From Synergistaceae bacterium (GTDB lineage: Bacteria; Synergistota; Synergistia; Synergistales; Aminobacteriaceae), in NCBI GenBank assembly GCA_031273365.1, contig JAISSA010000286.1:1-15198 (forward strand): DNA of 15,198 nt, given 5' to 3'. A program made the position numbers and the translations under genes. Under the pieces are notes generated by a model, which saw only the letters and a program-made list of their open reading frames with translations, ran no database searches and was not told the DNA's origin. Below are positions 1 through 6,782 of this stretch, one piece after another (within the stretch, counting starts at the first letter, position 1; every line of letters starts with the position of its first letter).

Positions 1-1
1 C

Positions 2-958
2 GGTACCTCCCGAATTGCAGACTTGGATATAAATCCAAACCACCAACTCGGGCCCTCAGCGGGCATTACCTATACTTTACGTCAACTGCTGGAAGGTGTC
101 AAGGATGCGTTTGGGAGACCGTATGTGCAGACGTATGACCAGTCGATGGAATATCGGATGGAGGACGGCGGGCATTATCAGGAAGGACAAAGCAAAGCCC
201 CCAGCGGCGAAGAACGCGTTATCAAAGGTTCCACAGCCTTTTCGGACGGGGAAACAATCGTTAAAATTTTTCAGGCCGGGGACCGTTCGACCTTCCTGCA
301 CGAAATGGGCCATGTTTTTCTGGAGTTCCGCCGTCGCCTGTCTCTGTTGGACAGCGCGCCGCAGCAGATACGGGACGACTGGGGAAAAATTCTGCAATGG
401 TTGAATATCGAAGACATCGATTTTTCGCAGGAACTCTCCGAAGCGGACGCGAAACGATGGAGAAACGCGCAGGAACAATGGGCGGCCGGATTCGAAAAGT
501 ATCTCCTTGAAGGCAAGGCCCCGACTGCGGAGTTGGCAAGCGCGTTTCAGCATTTTAAGGAATGGTTGGCGGCAATCTATAAGGCCATTAAAAACATCGT
601 GTACACGGACGCGGACGGGAATCAGCAGGCCTTTGAGATCAATGACGAGATACGGGGCGTCATGGACAGAGTATTGGCAAGCGAAGAAGAGATCGAGGCA
701 GAAAAAGCTATTCAGAATATTCCTGATACCGAGCAGAAACGTGGACGAGTTGAGAGGCGACAAACGACCTTTCGGTGTGGTGGTGCTTGCGAGCTACCTC
801 TCCCTGGAGGCAGTGGACAATGTGGAGCTGCGTTTGTATCCGTTCAAGCTCCCCCCCTGTACGTTCAGCCAACCACTCAGGGCGACACCGGGGGGTTCAG
901 GGGGGCCAGTGAGCCCCAGGGGCGAACGGGCTCTGCCCCCCTGAGCTTGAATGGTTAG
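2..958 (+). CDS. Phage-type zinc metallopeptidase fragment (5' end outside window)
   Basis: The reading frame is open from the left edge, so the gene probably starts upstream; an in-frame TTG at 23 has no good ribosome binding site. A zincin motif HEMGH is encoded at 299-313, preceded by STFL and followed by VFLEF. The downstream text (FEKYLLEGKAP..., FKEWLAAIYKAIKNI, INDEIRGVMDRVLASEEEI) resembles, from memory, the C-terminal peptidase-like domain of large polyvalent phage proteins. That assignment is family knowledge, not a search result. Native-looking sequence ends near 737. The last ~70 codons are Pro/Gly/Arg-rich, run through an Rpn-like fragment in the wrong frame and then through a GC-rich repeat (836-958), so the C-terminus is probably not original. 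It is most likely a prophage remnant; activity is doubtful. Confidence 0.55.
   Translation, partial: GTSRIADLDINPNHQLGPSAGITYTLRQLLEGVKDAFGRPYVQTYDQSMEYRMEDGGHYQEGQSKAPSGEERVIKGSTAFSDGETIVKIFQAGDRSTFLHEMGHVFLEFRRRLSLLDSAPQQIRDDWGKILQWLNIEDIDFSQELSEADAKRWRNAQEQWAAGFEKYLLEGKAPTAELASAFQHFKEWLAAIYKAIKNIVYTDADGNQQAFEINDEIRGVMDRVLASEEEIEAEKAIQNIPDTEQKRGRVERRQTTFRCGGACELPLPGGSGQCGAAFVSVQAPPLYVQPTTQGDTGGFRGASEPQGRTGSAPLSLNG
738..835 (+). pseudogene. Rpn/PD-(D/E)XK transposase-like gene, upstream fragment
   Basis: In a different frame from the metallopeptidase, codons from 738 read NVDELRGDKRPFGVVVLASY and then a Leu/Glu-rich stretch. This resembles the middle of Rpn/PD-(D/E)XK-type putative transposase or recombination-promoting nuclease proteins (inference from memory of the family). 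The protein-like text stops exactly where the repeat element begins at about 836. The next fragment, beginning at 951, is in the same frame. The two pieces are separated by the repeat, which contributes in-frame TGA stops at 942-944 and 948-950. No start codon or ribosome binding site belongs to this fragment, and its own 5' part is missing. Confidence 0.35.
836..958 (+). repeat. GC-rich intergenic repeat, copy R1, with inverted ends
   Basis: This GC-rich block starts GTATCCGTTCAAGCTC and ends GAGCTTGAATGG. The 11-mers at 841-851 and 943-953 are inverted copies with one mismatch. The centre carries GGGGGGTTCAGGGGGGCCAG and CCCCAGGGGCGAACGGGCTC, which recur in copies R2 (5319-5444) and R3 (12953-13124) on the other strand, and partly in R4 and R5. 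It lies inside a decayed Rpn-like gene and supplies the stop of the overlapping metallopeptidase frame. The small size, terminal inverted repeats and lack of coding capacity suggest a MITE-like or REP-like element. Confidence 0.6.
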
Positions 959-1274
959 GGAAATTTTAGATGCGATAACAGGCGAAGGGACCTACGACAA
1001 AAAAAAGAGGTTGTTCCTTCTCGAATTTTCGAGAAAGATATTTCGAGTGGCCGACCCGCAAATGGATCAGAAACTGAAGGAGGCGTATAAAATGCAGACA
1101 ATACCGCTTCAGGACTACAGTCAGCTAATCAAGACAGGAATTGCTAGAGAAGAAGGTAAAGAAGAAAAGGCGTTTGAAGTTGCGCGGTCGATGCTCGCCG
1201 ATGGATTTCCTCCTGAAACTGTCAGAAAATACACCGGCCTTGGCGAGAAAGAGATACTTGCGATTCGTAACTAA
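951..1274 (+). CDS. Rpn/PD-(D/E)XK transposase-like protein, C-terminal fragment
   Basis: The frame encodes a 107-residue charged protein. It opens MVREILDAITGEGTYDKKKR and ends with KTGIAREEGKEEKAFEVARS, then MLADGFPPETVRKYTGL. That ending (an EEGKEEK run, an 'evArsML..Gf..e.v.k.tGL' helix pair) is typical of the C-termini of Rpn-family recombination-promoting nucleases/PD-(D/E)XK transposases. The nuclease core is absent. There is no ribosome binding site before the ATG, which lies at the edge of repeat R1, and a fragment of the same kind precedes the repeat in the same frame. It is best read as the 3' remnant of a broken gene; the family call is by pattern only. Confidence 0.45.
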   Translation: MVREILDAITGEGTYDKKKRLFLLEFSRKIFRVADPQMDQKLKEAYKMQTIPLQDYSQLIKTGIAREEGKEEKAFEVARSMLADGFPPETVRKYTGLGEKEILAIRN

Positions 1275-1605
1275 AGGAGTGTACTCTAATGATATGGATA
1301 ATGGGCGTGTTGTAGACGGCCCAACGTTTTTTGACGACTTATCGACCGGGAAATACGACTGATGCGTAAGCTGAACATAAGGGCGATTTTGCATCGAGCC
1401 ATGACGCCCGGCCTGCATTTACGAGGGAAATAATGACTTCCAGGCTGGGGGGCAGTTTGTGCTTTGCCATCAGACCTGGGACTCGCTCTTCGTCAGGAGA
1501 TCGTGACGGCGCAGGGCAATGTCGCCAGGCCCAAATCGCACGGCTCCGCCCCCCGACAAAAGCCCCGCAGGGGATGCGCCCGACGGGGATGCGCCCGCAC
1601 GGGGT
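1275..1605. other. Degenerate intergenic zone with a possible antitoxin tail and GC-rich tandem repeat
   Basis: No complete gene is recognisable here. Plus-strand codons from 1294 to 1362 encode a 22-residue piece, MDNGRVVDGPTFFDDLSTGK then YD, which resembles the C-terminus of small type II antitoxins (weak inference). The ATG at 1361 overlaps its stop codon and opens only 22 codons. From about 1541 the sequence becomes very GC-rich and includes two copies of GGGGATGCGCCCG at 1570 and 1585. The right end overlaps the end of the M48 protease gene on the other strand. Confidence 0.3.
1570..1604. repeat. GC-rich short tandem repeat next to the protease stop codon
   Basis: GGGGATGCGCCCGAC (1570-1584) is followed directly by GGGGATGCGCCCGCAC (1585-1600) and then GGGG. 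The repeat-like GC-rich tract continues to about 1622 and contains the stop codon of the minus-strand M48 protease at 1606-1608. It shares the general style of the other intergenic GC-rich elements but I could not align it convincingly with R1-R5. Confidence 0.5.
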
Positions 1606-2874
1606 TCAGTCCCCTGACCCCGCTAATTTTTCCCGGTTTCTGTCGACATTTTGAACGTTATGCATTCTTTGCAGCAGCGTCGGATGAGAATAATCCCAAA
1701 AAACGACAAGCGGGTGCGGCGTGAGGTTCTCCAGCGATTTTGAGGAGATTTTTTTGAGCGCCGTAAGCAACGCACTCCCCATCTCGTGGGCGGCGGCAAA
1801 ACAGTCGGCCGCATATTCATATTTGCGGGATATGTAATTTACCGCCAAATCCAGTGTCTCGGACAGTGGTGAATACAGCACGGAAAAGCCGATCAGCCCC
1901 AGATGAAACGACGGCGTCACTCCGCCCAACGCATATGCCGCCTCCGGCCTCTTCAGAAACAGCGACAGCACCCACAGCATAAATCCCGTACCCGTCAACG
2001 AAATCGCCATCATGTACATCATGTGCTTCATTTTATAATGACCGATTTCATGCGCCAGCACGGCAGTGACTTCTTCCGTAGTCAAATCGTTAATCAGCGT
2101 ATCAAACAAAACGATACGTTTTTTCTTTCCAAACCCTGTGAAATAGGCGTTAGATTTTGTGCTTCGCCTTGAACCGTCCATTACGTAAATATTATGAACG
2201 GGGAAGGACACCTTCCGGGCAAAATTTTCAATTGCCGAACGAAGCGCACCTTCCTCGAGCGGCGTCTGTTTGTTGAAAATCGGAACGATCCATTCGGAGT
2301 AAAAAAATGCGACGACCAGCGTAAAAACGAAAACGGCGCACCAGGCCGACAACCAGAACCAGTCACCGGTGTATTCATAAGCGACCAAAATGGCCGTTAC
2401 CAGCACGCCCTGAAAAACCAGAGCAAGCGCAAGCGTCTTCAGCTCATCCTCCACAAATGTCCGAGGCGTTGTCTTATTGAAGCCGAATTTATCTTCTATG
2501 ACAAAGGTGTCATACCAATCGAAGGGGATATGCATAATCCAGAGCAAAATGGACAATATTCCAAAAAACAGCAGCGGCAGCAATATATAATGATCGGTGT
2601 ACCCTCGAAGAAACGCGTCAAGCCACCCCAACCCCCCGTACCACAAAACCGCCATGCCGACCGCGAACGCAAATCCCTCGGAAACCATCTCGAAATGGTC
2701 GTTTTCCCTCTGATACGCCTGCTGTCTGGCGTACTCCGCGGGATCGTATATCCCCTCCAGCTCCTTCGGCAGGAGAGGACTCATGCGCGTACGATCCAGG
2801 TACGACAATATTTGTCCCCAAAGAAAATCTGCAGCATAAAAAATAATAATCAGATAAAAACAGATATTGCGCAT
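1606..2874 (-). CDS. M48 family (Ste24-type) membrane zinc metalloprotease
   Basis: This 422-residue integral membrane protease has the layout of Ste24/CAAX-prenyl-protease homologues. Several N-terminal and central membrane segments (about residues 3-20, 68-90, 96-115, 147-166, 173-193) precede the catalytic motif HEIGH at 275-279. The presumed third zinc ligand is E353 in EYAAD, 74 residues later, and the SHPTLLQRM motif follows near 396-404. The IEDKFGFNKTT block at 126-136 is also typical. Bacterial homologues cleave membrane or misfolded proteins, and no prenyl substrate is implied. The ATG at 2874 has a GAGGGTGGGG ribosome binding site. The last codons (AGSGD) and the stop lie in a GC-rich repeat-like tract, so the natural C-terminus may have been altered slightly. 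It is monocistronic by context. Confidence 0.88.
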   Translation of the reverse strand: MRNICFYLIIIFYAADFLWGQILSYLDRTRMSPLLPKELEGIYDPAEYARQQAYQRENDHFEMVSEGFAFAVGMAVLWYGGLGWLDAFLRGYTDHYILLPLLFFGILSILLWIMHIPFDWYDTFVIEDKFGFNKTTPRTFVEDELKTLALALVFQGVLVTAILVAYEYTGDWFWLSAWCAVFVFTLVVAFFYSEWIVPIFNKQTPLEEGALRSAIENFARKVSFPVHNIYVMDGSRRSTKSNAYFTGFGKKKRIVLFDTLINDLTTEEVTAVLAHEIGHYKMKHMMYMMAISLTGTGFMLWVLSLFLKRPEAAYALGGVTPSFHLGLIGFSVLYSPLSETLDLAVNYISRKYEYAADCFAAAHEMGSALLTALKKISSKSLENLTPHPLVVFWDYSHPTLLQRMHNVQNVDRNREKLAGSGD

Positions 2875-2941
2875 ATTTACCCCACCCTCATGAAGTCATG
2901 CTCTCTCGAACACAGTCTATCACATCCCCATATCCCGCAGG

Positions 2942-3005
2942 GTAACCGTTCAGGCCCGGGAGGGCCAGGAGTGAACGAGCTCTGCCCACTGGGCCTGACG
3001 TTTAG
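2942..3005 (+). repeat. GC-rich intergenic repeat, copy R4 (short)
   Basis: This short member starts GTAACCGTTCAGGCCC (2942-2957) and ends GGGCCTGACGTTTAGC, an imperfect inverted copy. The centre reads GAACGAGCTCTGCCC, matching the GAACGGGCTCTGCCC of R1. It fills the gap between the divergently transcribed protease and glpP genes. Confidence 0.5.
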
Positions 3006-3104
3006 CCAAAATCCTTGCTAAATCGTGGGCTGTCGTATATCCTGTTTTACAGTACCGAATTCGGAGGCGGCGGGCGCACGACCGGCGTCAGGGGAGGCAT
3101 GGCT

Positions 3105-3683
3105 GTGAACGGTTTATCCGCAATGTTGTGTGAGAACCCGGTTATTGTGGCAATCAAGGACGAAGAGTACCTGCGCGCCGCGATCGCTTCTCCGTGCAGA
3201 ATTCTTTTCCTCCTCACGGGGAACATCTGTTCCGTCGAGAGTACCGTAAAGCAGGTCCGGGACGCTGGCAAGGGAATCTATATCCACATGGATCTCATCG
3301 AGGGTTTCGGAAAAGATAAATACGCCCTGCGCTACATCAAAGAGCGCGTTTCACCCGACGGCGTCATCACGACCAGGGCGCCTCTGGTCAAAATCGCCAA
3401 AGATCTGGCCATAACGGCCATCCAGCGCGTCTTTTTGATCGATAACCTCTCGTTTACCACAGGGATTCAGTCGATACGGCAGGTGAAGCCCGACGCCGTA
3501 GAAATTTTGCCGGGGATCATGCCTGCCGTCACGGAGAAAATGTGCCGGGCTATTCCCATTCCTGTTATCGCGGGCGGACTGGTCAACGACGTGAAAGACA
3601 TCAAAAACGCTCTGAAGGCCGGAGCCGTCGGAGTCTCCACCAGCACCCCCGCCATGTGGGACTGGCGGAGCGCGGCCAAGTGA
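3105..3683 (+). CDS. glpP: GlpP-type glycerol uptake operon antiterminator
   Basis: The 192-residue product matches the GlpP family (TIM-barrel-like antiterminators that, in Bacillus, bind glycerol-3-phosphate and prevent termination in glycerol operon leaders). Supporting segments are IHMDLIEGFGKDKYALRYIK (60-79), GVITTRAPLVKIAK (86-99), DAVEILPGIMP (130-140) and the phosphate-site-like PVIAGGLVND plus ALKAGAVGVSTS (153-162, 169-180). I chose the GTG at 3105 because GGGGAGG lies 7 bases upstream; the in-frame ATG at 3099 would leave only one base. No glycerol kinase, facilitator or dehydrogenase gene is in this window, so any target operon is elsewhere. The role is inferred from family only. 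Confidence 0.85.
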   Translation: MNGLSAMLCENPVIVAIKDEEYLRAAIASPCRILFLLTGNICSVESTVKQVRDAGKGIYIHMDLIEGFGKDKYALRYIKERVSPDGVITTRAPLVKIAKDLAITAIQRVFLIDNLSFTTGIQSIRQVKPDAVEILPGIMPAVTEKMCRAIPIPVIAGGLVNDVKDIKNALKAGAVGVSTSTPAMWDWRSAAK

Positions 3684-3708
3684 GCGGGTGACGGCCTGCC
3701 GCACCCAC

Positions 3709-3750
3709 ACACGGGGCGCGACCGCCTGAAAAAGTGGTCGCGCCCCGTGT
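3709..3750 (+). terminator. Perfect 15-bp hairpin after glpP
   Basis: ACACGGGGCGCGACC (3709-3723) pairs perfectly with GGTCGCGCCCCGTGT (3736-3750) around a 12-base loop. It begins 26 bases after the glpP stop, which suits a terminator, but neither strand has a U-run after the stem. It could be a Rho-assisted stop, an mRNA-stabilising hairpin or another repeat. Confidence 0.55.
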
Positions 3751-3784
3751 ATACAGTGTTTGCCAGGACAGCTGCTCAGGACGG

Positions 3785-3862
3785 CATGAGGGCCTTTGAG
3801 GGGCCAGGTGCCCTTTCCATTTTAAATCTGCGGGCTCCAGGCCCCTGATTTTGAACGTTTAC
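3785..3862 (+). repeat. GC-rich intergenic repeat, copy R5 (partial)
   Basis: GGGGCCAGGTGCCCTTTCC followed by ATTTTAAA matches the GGGGCCAGTGCCCTTCCC-ATTTAAAA module seen in R3 on the minus strand. It ends with CCCCTGATTTTGAACGTTTAC, the inverse of the GTAA.CGTTCA left end of other copies. It sits between glpP and the symporter stop codon; its left boundary is uncertain. Confidence 0.45.
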
Positions 3863-3881
3863 GAATCGACAGCGCGTTCTT

Positions 3882-5282
3882 CTAAAACTTAATGTCTCCG
3901 TTTTTGCGTTTTGCATCGAACTCGGAGACGAGTTTACGCAATACGCCGGAAAGCAGGAGCAGGCCGATGAGGTTGGGAATGGCCATCAGTCCGTTCAGGG
4001 TGTCCGCCATGTCCCACAGGTTTGTCAGGAACGCGCGCGCTCCCGTTCCCAGAATCTGCCCCCCCGCCGCGCCCATGAGAATCAGGACGATCCAGATGAG
4101 CTTCATGACGGGCTTGAACCAGATCCCGAAGAGATAGGTGGTCGCGGTCTCGGCGTACCAGTACCAGCCCAGGATGGTGGTGAAGGCAAAAAGCGCCAGG
4201 CCGATGGAAAGGACGTACTTGCCCGTCGCGCCGAGGCCCATCTCGAAGGCGTAGAGGGAAAGCTGAGCGCCGCTCAGCTCGGGCTGACCGGTGAGGCTTC
4301 CGGTGGTCATGATGACGAGCGCCGTCATGGAGCAAATGATGATCGTGTCCATGAAGACCTCGAAAATGCCGTAAAGTCCCTGACGAATGGGATGGTCGAC
4401 GTTGGCGGTCGCGTGCACCATGGGGGCGGAGCCGAGTCCCGCCTCGTTGGAGAAGACGCCGCGCGCTATGCCCTTGCTGACGGCCATTCTGACGGACCAG
4501 CCCGCGATGGCTCCGGGTATGGCCATGGGATCGCTGAACGCGTGCCTGCAGGCCATGGCGACGGCCTGCGGGATCATGGAGGCGTTCGTCACGAGAACGA
4601 TGATGGAGCCGATGATGTAGAAAACGGCCATGAAGGGGACGAGATAGGTCGTGACGGTGGAAAGACTCTTCAGTCCTCCAATGATGACCAGGCCAACCAG
4701 AACCGCAAGAACGACGCCGCTGTAAAGCGGATCGACGCCGAACCCCATGGCGAGGCCCTCGGCCGTGGAGTTGGCCTGCACGGCCGCGCCGATCCCGAAG
4801 GAAGCCAGAAACGCGAAGAGCGCGAAAAGAATGGCCAGCCACTTCTGCCCCGCGCCGTGTTCGAGGATGTACATGGTCCCGCCGCGCCAGTCGCCGTGTT
4901 CGTCCTTTTTGCGGAAGTGAACGGCCAGAGCGACCTCTCCGAATTTTGTGCACATCCCGAAAACCGCCGAGGCAAGCATCCAGACGAGAGCGCCAGGGCC
5001 GCCGAGGTGCAGAGCCGTGGCGACGCCGGCGATGTTGCCCGTGCCGACGGTGGCGGCCATCGCCGTCGCCGTCGCCGCGAAGGAGGAAATCGATTGGTCC
5101 GAAGCGTCCTTCACGCCGCCTTTTTTGCCGAAGATCTCCTTCCATACAAGTCCAAAGTAACGAAACTGGGGGAATCCCAAAAGAAGCGTGAGATAAATGC
5201 CCGTGCCCACCAGAAGAATGAGCATGGGATCGCCCCATATGAACCTGTTGATAATTCCGTTATATTCCATAATTGTCTGCAT
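3882..5282 (-). CDS. Alanine/glycine:cation symporter (AGCS family)
   Basis: This is a 466-residue multi-pass membrane transporter of the AGCS family, which imports alanine or glycine with Na+ or H+. Diagnostic segments include the N-terminal GDPMLILLVGTGIYLTLLLG, the family signature SSFAATATAMAATVGTGNIA (residues 67-86), GGPGALVWM, and NEAGLGSAPMVHATA in the second half. The ATG at 5282 is preceded by AAAAGGAGG at a rather long 12-base spacing. Sequence further upstream in the same frame runs through repeat R2 and is not protein-like, so a longer start was rejected. The gene follows grdD in the same direction after a hairpin (5543-5582). Its position directly downstream of the glycine reductase operon suggests glycine uptake for that pathway (inference). 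Substrate and coupling ion cannot be read from the sequence. Confidence 0.9.
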   Translation of the reverse strand: MQTIMEYNGIINRFIWGDPMLILLVGTGIYLTLLLGFPQFRYFGLVWKEIFGKKGGVKDASDQSISSFAATATAMAATVGTGNIAGVATALHLGGPGALVWMLASAVFGMCTKFGEVALAVHFRKKDEHGDWRGGTMYILEHGAGQKWLAILFALFAFLASFGIGAAVQANSTAEGLAMGFGVDPLYSGVVLAVLVGLVIIGGLKSLSTVTTYLVPFMAVFYIIGSIIVLVTNASMIPQAVAMACRHAFSDPMAIPGAIAGWSVRMAVSKGIARGVFSNEAGLGSAPMVHATANVDHPIRQGLYGIFEVFMDTIIICSMTALVIMTTGSLTGQPELSGAQLSLYAFEMGLGATGKYVLSIGLALFAFTTILGWYWYAETATTYLFGIWFKPVMKLIWIVLILMGAAGGQILGTGARAFLTNLWDMADTLNGLMAIPNLIGLLLLSGVLRKLVSEFDAKRKNGDIKF

Positions 5283-5318
5283 GGTACAAACCAGCCTCCT
5301 TTTCAAATTTCCGGGCGC

Positions 5319-5444
5319 TTTCAATCGTCCAGACTCAGGGAGCGGAGCTCGTTCGCCCCTGGGGCCTGGCCCCTCCCCGAAACCCCCGGCGTCGCACTGA
5401 GCGCCTGCCAGAGCAAAGCCGGATACATGGGGCCTGAACATACG
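5319..5444 (-). repeat. GC-rich intergenic repeat, copy R2
   Basis: Read on the minus strand it starts CGTATGTTCAGGCCCC and ends GGACGATTGAAAGC. It contains GGGGGTTTCGGGGAGGGGCC and CCCCAGGGGCGAACGAGCTC, closely matching R1 (plus strand) and R3. It occupies most of the leader between grdD and the symporter, ending about 37 bases before the symporter ATG. Confidence 0.6.
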
Positions 5445-5471
5445 GGCGCTTTTCGACAGCAATAACCATGG

Positions 5472-5524
5472 ACCGGGATGAACCCTGTCAGGGCCATCTC
5501 CTTTCTTCAGCCTGTGATCCCGGT
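5472..5524 (-). promoter_or_regulatory. Candidate structured leader element upstream of the AGCS symporter
   Basis: ACCGGGAT and ATCCCGGT (5472-5479 and 5517-5524) form a perfect 8-bp outer stem closing 37 bases. On the minus strand these contain CAGGCTGAAGAAAGGAGATG and a small inner hairpin CCCT-3 bases-AGGG. The closed, multi-element shape resembles a regulatory RNA, but I could not match it to a riboswitch class I know. It lies between the post-grdD hairpin and repeat R2. Confidence 0.3.
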
Positions 5525-5542
5525 TTATCATGATACCCAGGT

Positions 5543-5582
5543 AAACATCTCCGAAAGAATCGTTCGACTTTCGGAGATGTTT
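5543..5582 (-). terminator. 15-bp hairpin after grdD
   Basis: The arms 5543-5557 and 5568-5582 (AAACATCTCCGAAAG and its complement) pair perfectly over 15 bp with a 10-base loop. It begins 26 bases past the grdD stop, where an operon terminator is expected. The minus-strand tail after the stem is ACCTGG, not U-rich, so some read-through into the symporter is possible. Confidence 0.6.
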
Positions 5583-5607
5583 GGGGTAAGAAAATTTTTA
5601 AAGAATT

Positions 5608-6768
5608 TTACAGATAGCCGTTTTCCTTCAGAATGGCCGTGCCTCTTTCCGCGTATTTAGCGGGAAGCTTTACGACCGGGCCGGTGCAACCCATGGCGGA
5701 TTCGGCGTAGATGCCCGCCTTCCAGAGCACCTTCACCGCGTTTTCGATTTCCAGCACGTCGACGCCGTGCAGCTCTTCATCCGTGGGTTCCGCGGGAGGG
5801 ACCTCGATTTTCTCCTCCATGGCCGCGGCTTTGGGGGTCAGAGCGGCAATTTCTTTGTCGAACCCGGCTTTTTTGGCAGCGGCGAGCTCTCTGTCCACCA
5901 GGGTTGGCAGTTTCCCCGCCACGACGGCGGCGGTAAAGGTCAGAGCGTTTGCAATGACGGGCTCTCCCGACGCGCGGGATATGATCGAGACGACGTTTGT
6001 CCAGCCCTCCCCGCAGGAAGGGCCATACCCCCAGCCCGTGGCCTCGTAGCCGCCCCCCGTGTTAAAGGAAGAAAACATTTTTATCAGGACGTTGCCCGTC
6101 AGGGTGTCCGTCACGCAGACGTCCACCGCACCGGCGAGCAGGTCGTTTCCACGCAGCACCGCCCCTCCGTCTTTTCGAACGGACGAGCCGAATTTTACGC
6201 CGTATCCCCTCTCCATCATGTGGGTGAGGGCGCGAAAAACCGGCTGTGCGGCGTCGACGTTCAATATGCCGACCGTTGGCTCCGGAATTCCCAGCGATTT
6301 CGCCACGGCGATGCCGTAGACGGCGTTTCTCAGCATGGCCTCGCCCCGGGCCGTGGCCGACGTCCCCGTCGTGGAGGCCAGAATCATGGGCCGTCCTCTG
6401 GCGGGAGTCATAACGCGCCCGATGGTCGTGACGCCCAGAGGGAATGGGAAATGCAGCGCCACAGCCCCGTCGACGCGCCTGTCCCTGAGCGCGCTTTCCA
6501 GCGCCAGAGAAATGTTCGCCTCGCAGTCGTCGGTCTCGATCCACTCCAGCCTGTCGAAGTCCGGGTTGCCCGATATGCGGGGGCCGATCATGACGGGCTG
6601 AACGTTGCCGTATGTCCTGAGCGCCAGACACGCGCCCTTCACCAGTTCTTCGCTGCTGAGCTCGCTGCCCGCGGCCATCAGGCCGATGCGAATTTTGGGA
6701 CCGCCGCTCTTTGCCGCGCTGACGATTTCAGCGAGGGACTCGCCGACCAGTTTTTTGATGTCGCTCAT
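5608..6768 (-). CDS. grdD: Glycine reductase component C, alpha subunit (GrdD)
   Basis: This 386-residue protein has usual GrdD length. With GrdC it forms protein C of cytoplasmic glycine/sarcosine/betaine reductase, which converts the acetyl group formed from Se-carboxymethyl-GrdA to acetyl phosphate. It belongs to the phosphate acetyl/acyltransferase-like (PlsX/Pta) fold group. Visible features are GLMAAGSE (29-36), the LHFPFPLGVTTIGRV segment (105-119), ASTTGTSATARGEAMLRN (131-148), GGGYEATGWGYGPSCGEGW (238-256) and the C-terminal SAMGCTGPVV with C361, a plausible acyl-carrying Cys. The ATG at 6768 has GGAGG six bases upstream and lies 14 bases after the grdC stop, so the two are tightly coupled. 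It is the last grd gene, followed by a strong hairpin. Confidence 0.95.
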   Translation of the reverse strand: MSDIKKLVGESLAEIVSAAKSGGPKIRIGLMAAGSELSSEELVKGACLALRTYGNVQPVMIGPRISGNPDFDRLEWIETDDCEANISLALESALRDRRVDGAVALHFPFPLGVTTIGRVMTPARGRPMILASTTGTSATARGEAMLRNAVYGIAVAKSLGIPEPTVGILNVDAAQPVFRALTHMMERGYGVKFGSSVRKDGGAVLRGNDLLAGAVDVCVTDTLTGNVLIKMFSSFNTGGGYEATGWGYGPSCGEGWTNVVSIISRASGEPVIANALTFTAAVVAGKLPTLVDRELAAAKKAGFDKEIAALTPKAAAMEEKIEVPPAEPTDEELHGVDVLEIENAVKVLWKAGIYAESAMGCTGPVVKLPAKYAERGTAILKENGYL

Positions 6769-6782
6769 ATTCTTCCTCCGCC

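Noticed and set aside
1641..1660. TTTTGAACGTTATGC as another repeat-family end
   Set aside because: These bases encode the conserved C-terminal part of the M48 protease (MHNVQN), so the likeness to the GTAA.CGTTCA end is probably chance.
5283..5531. An 83-residue N-terminal extension of the AGCS symporter
   Set aside because: It would be translated from repeat R2 and the leader stem; the AGGAGG site and family-like N-terminus support the ATG at 5282.
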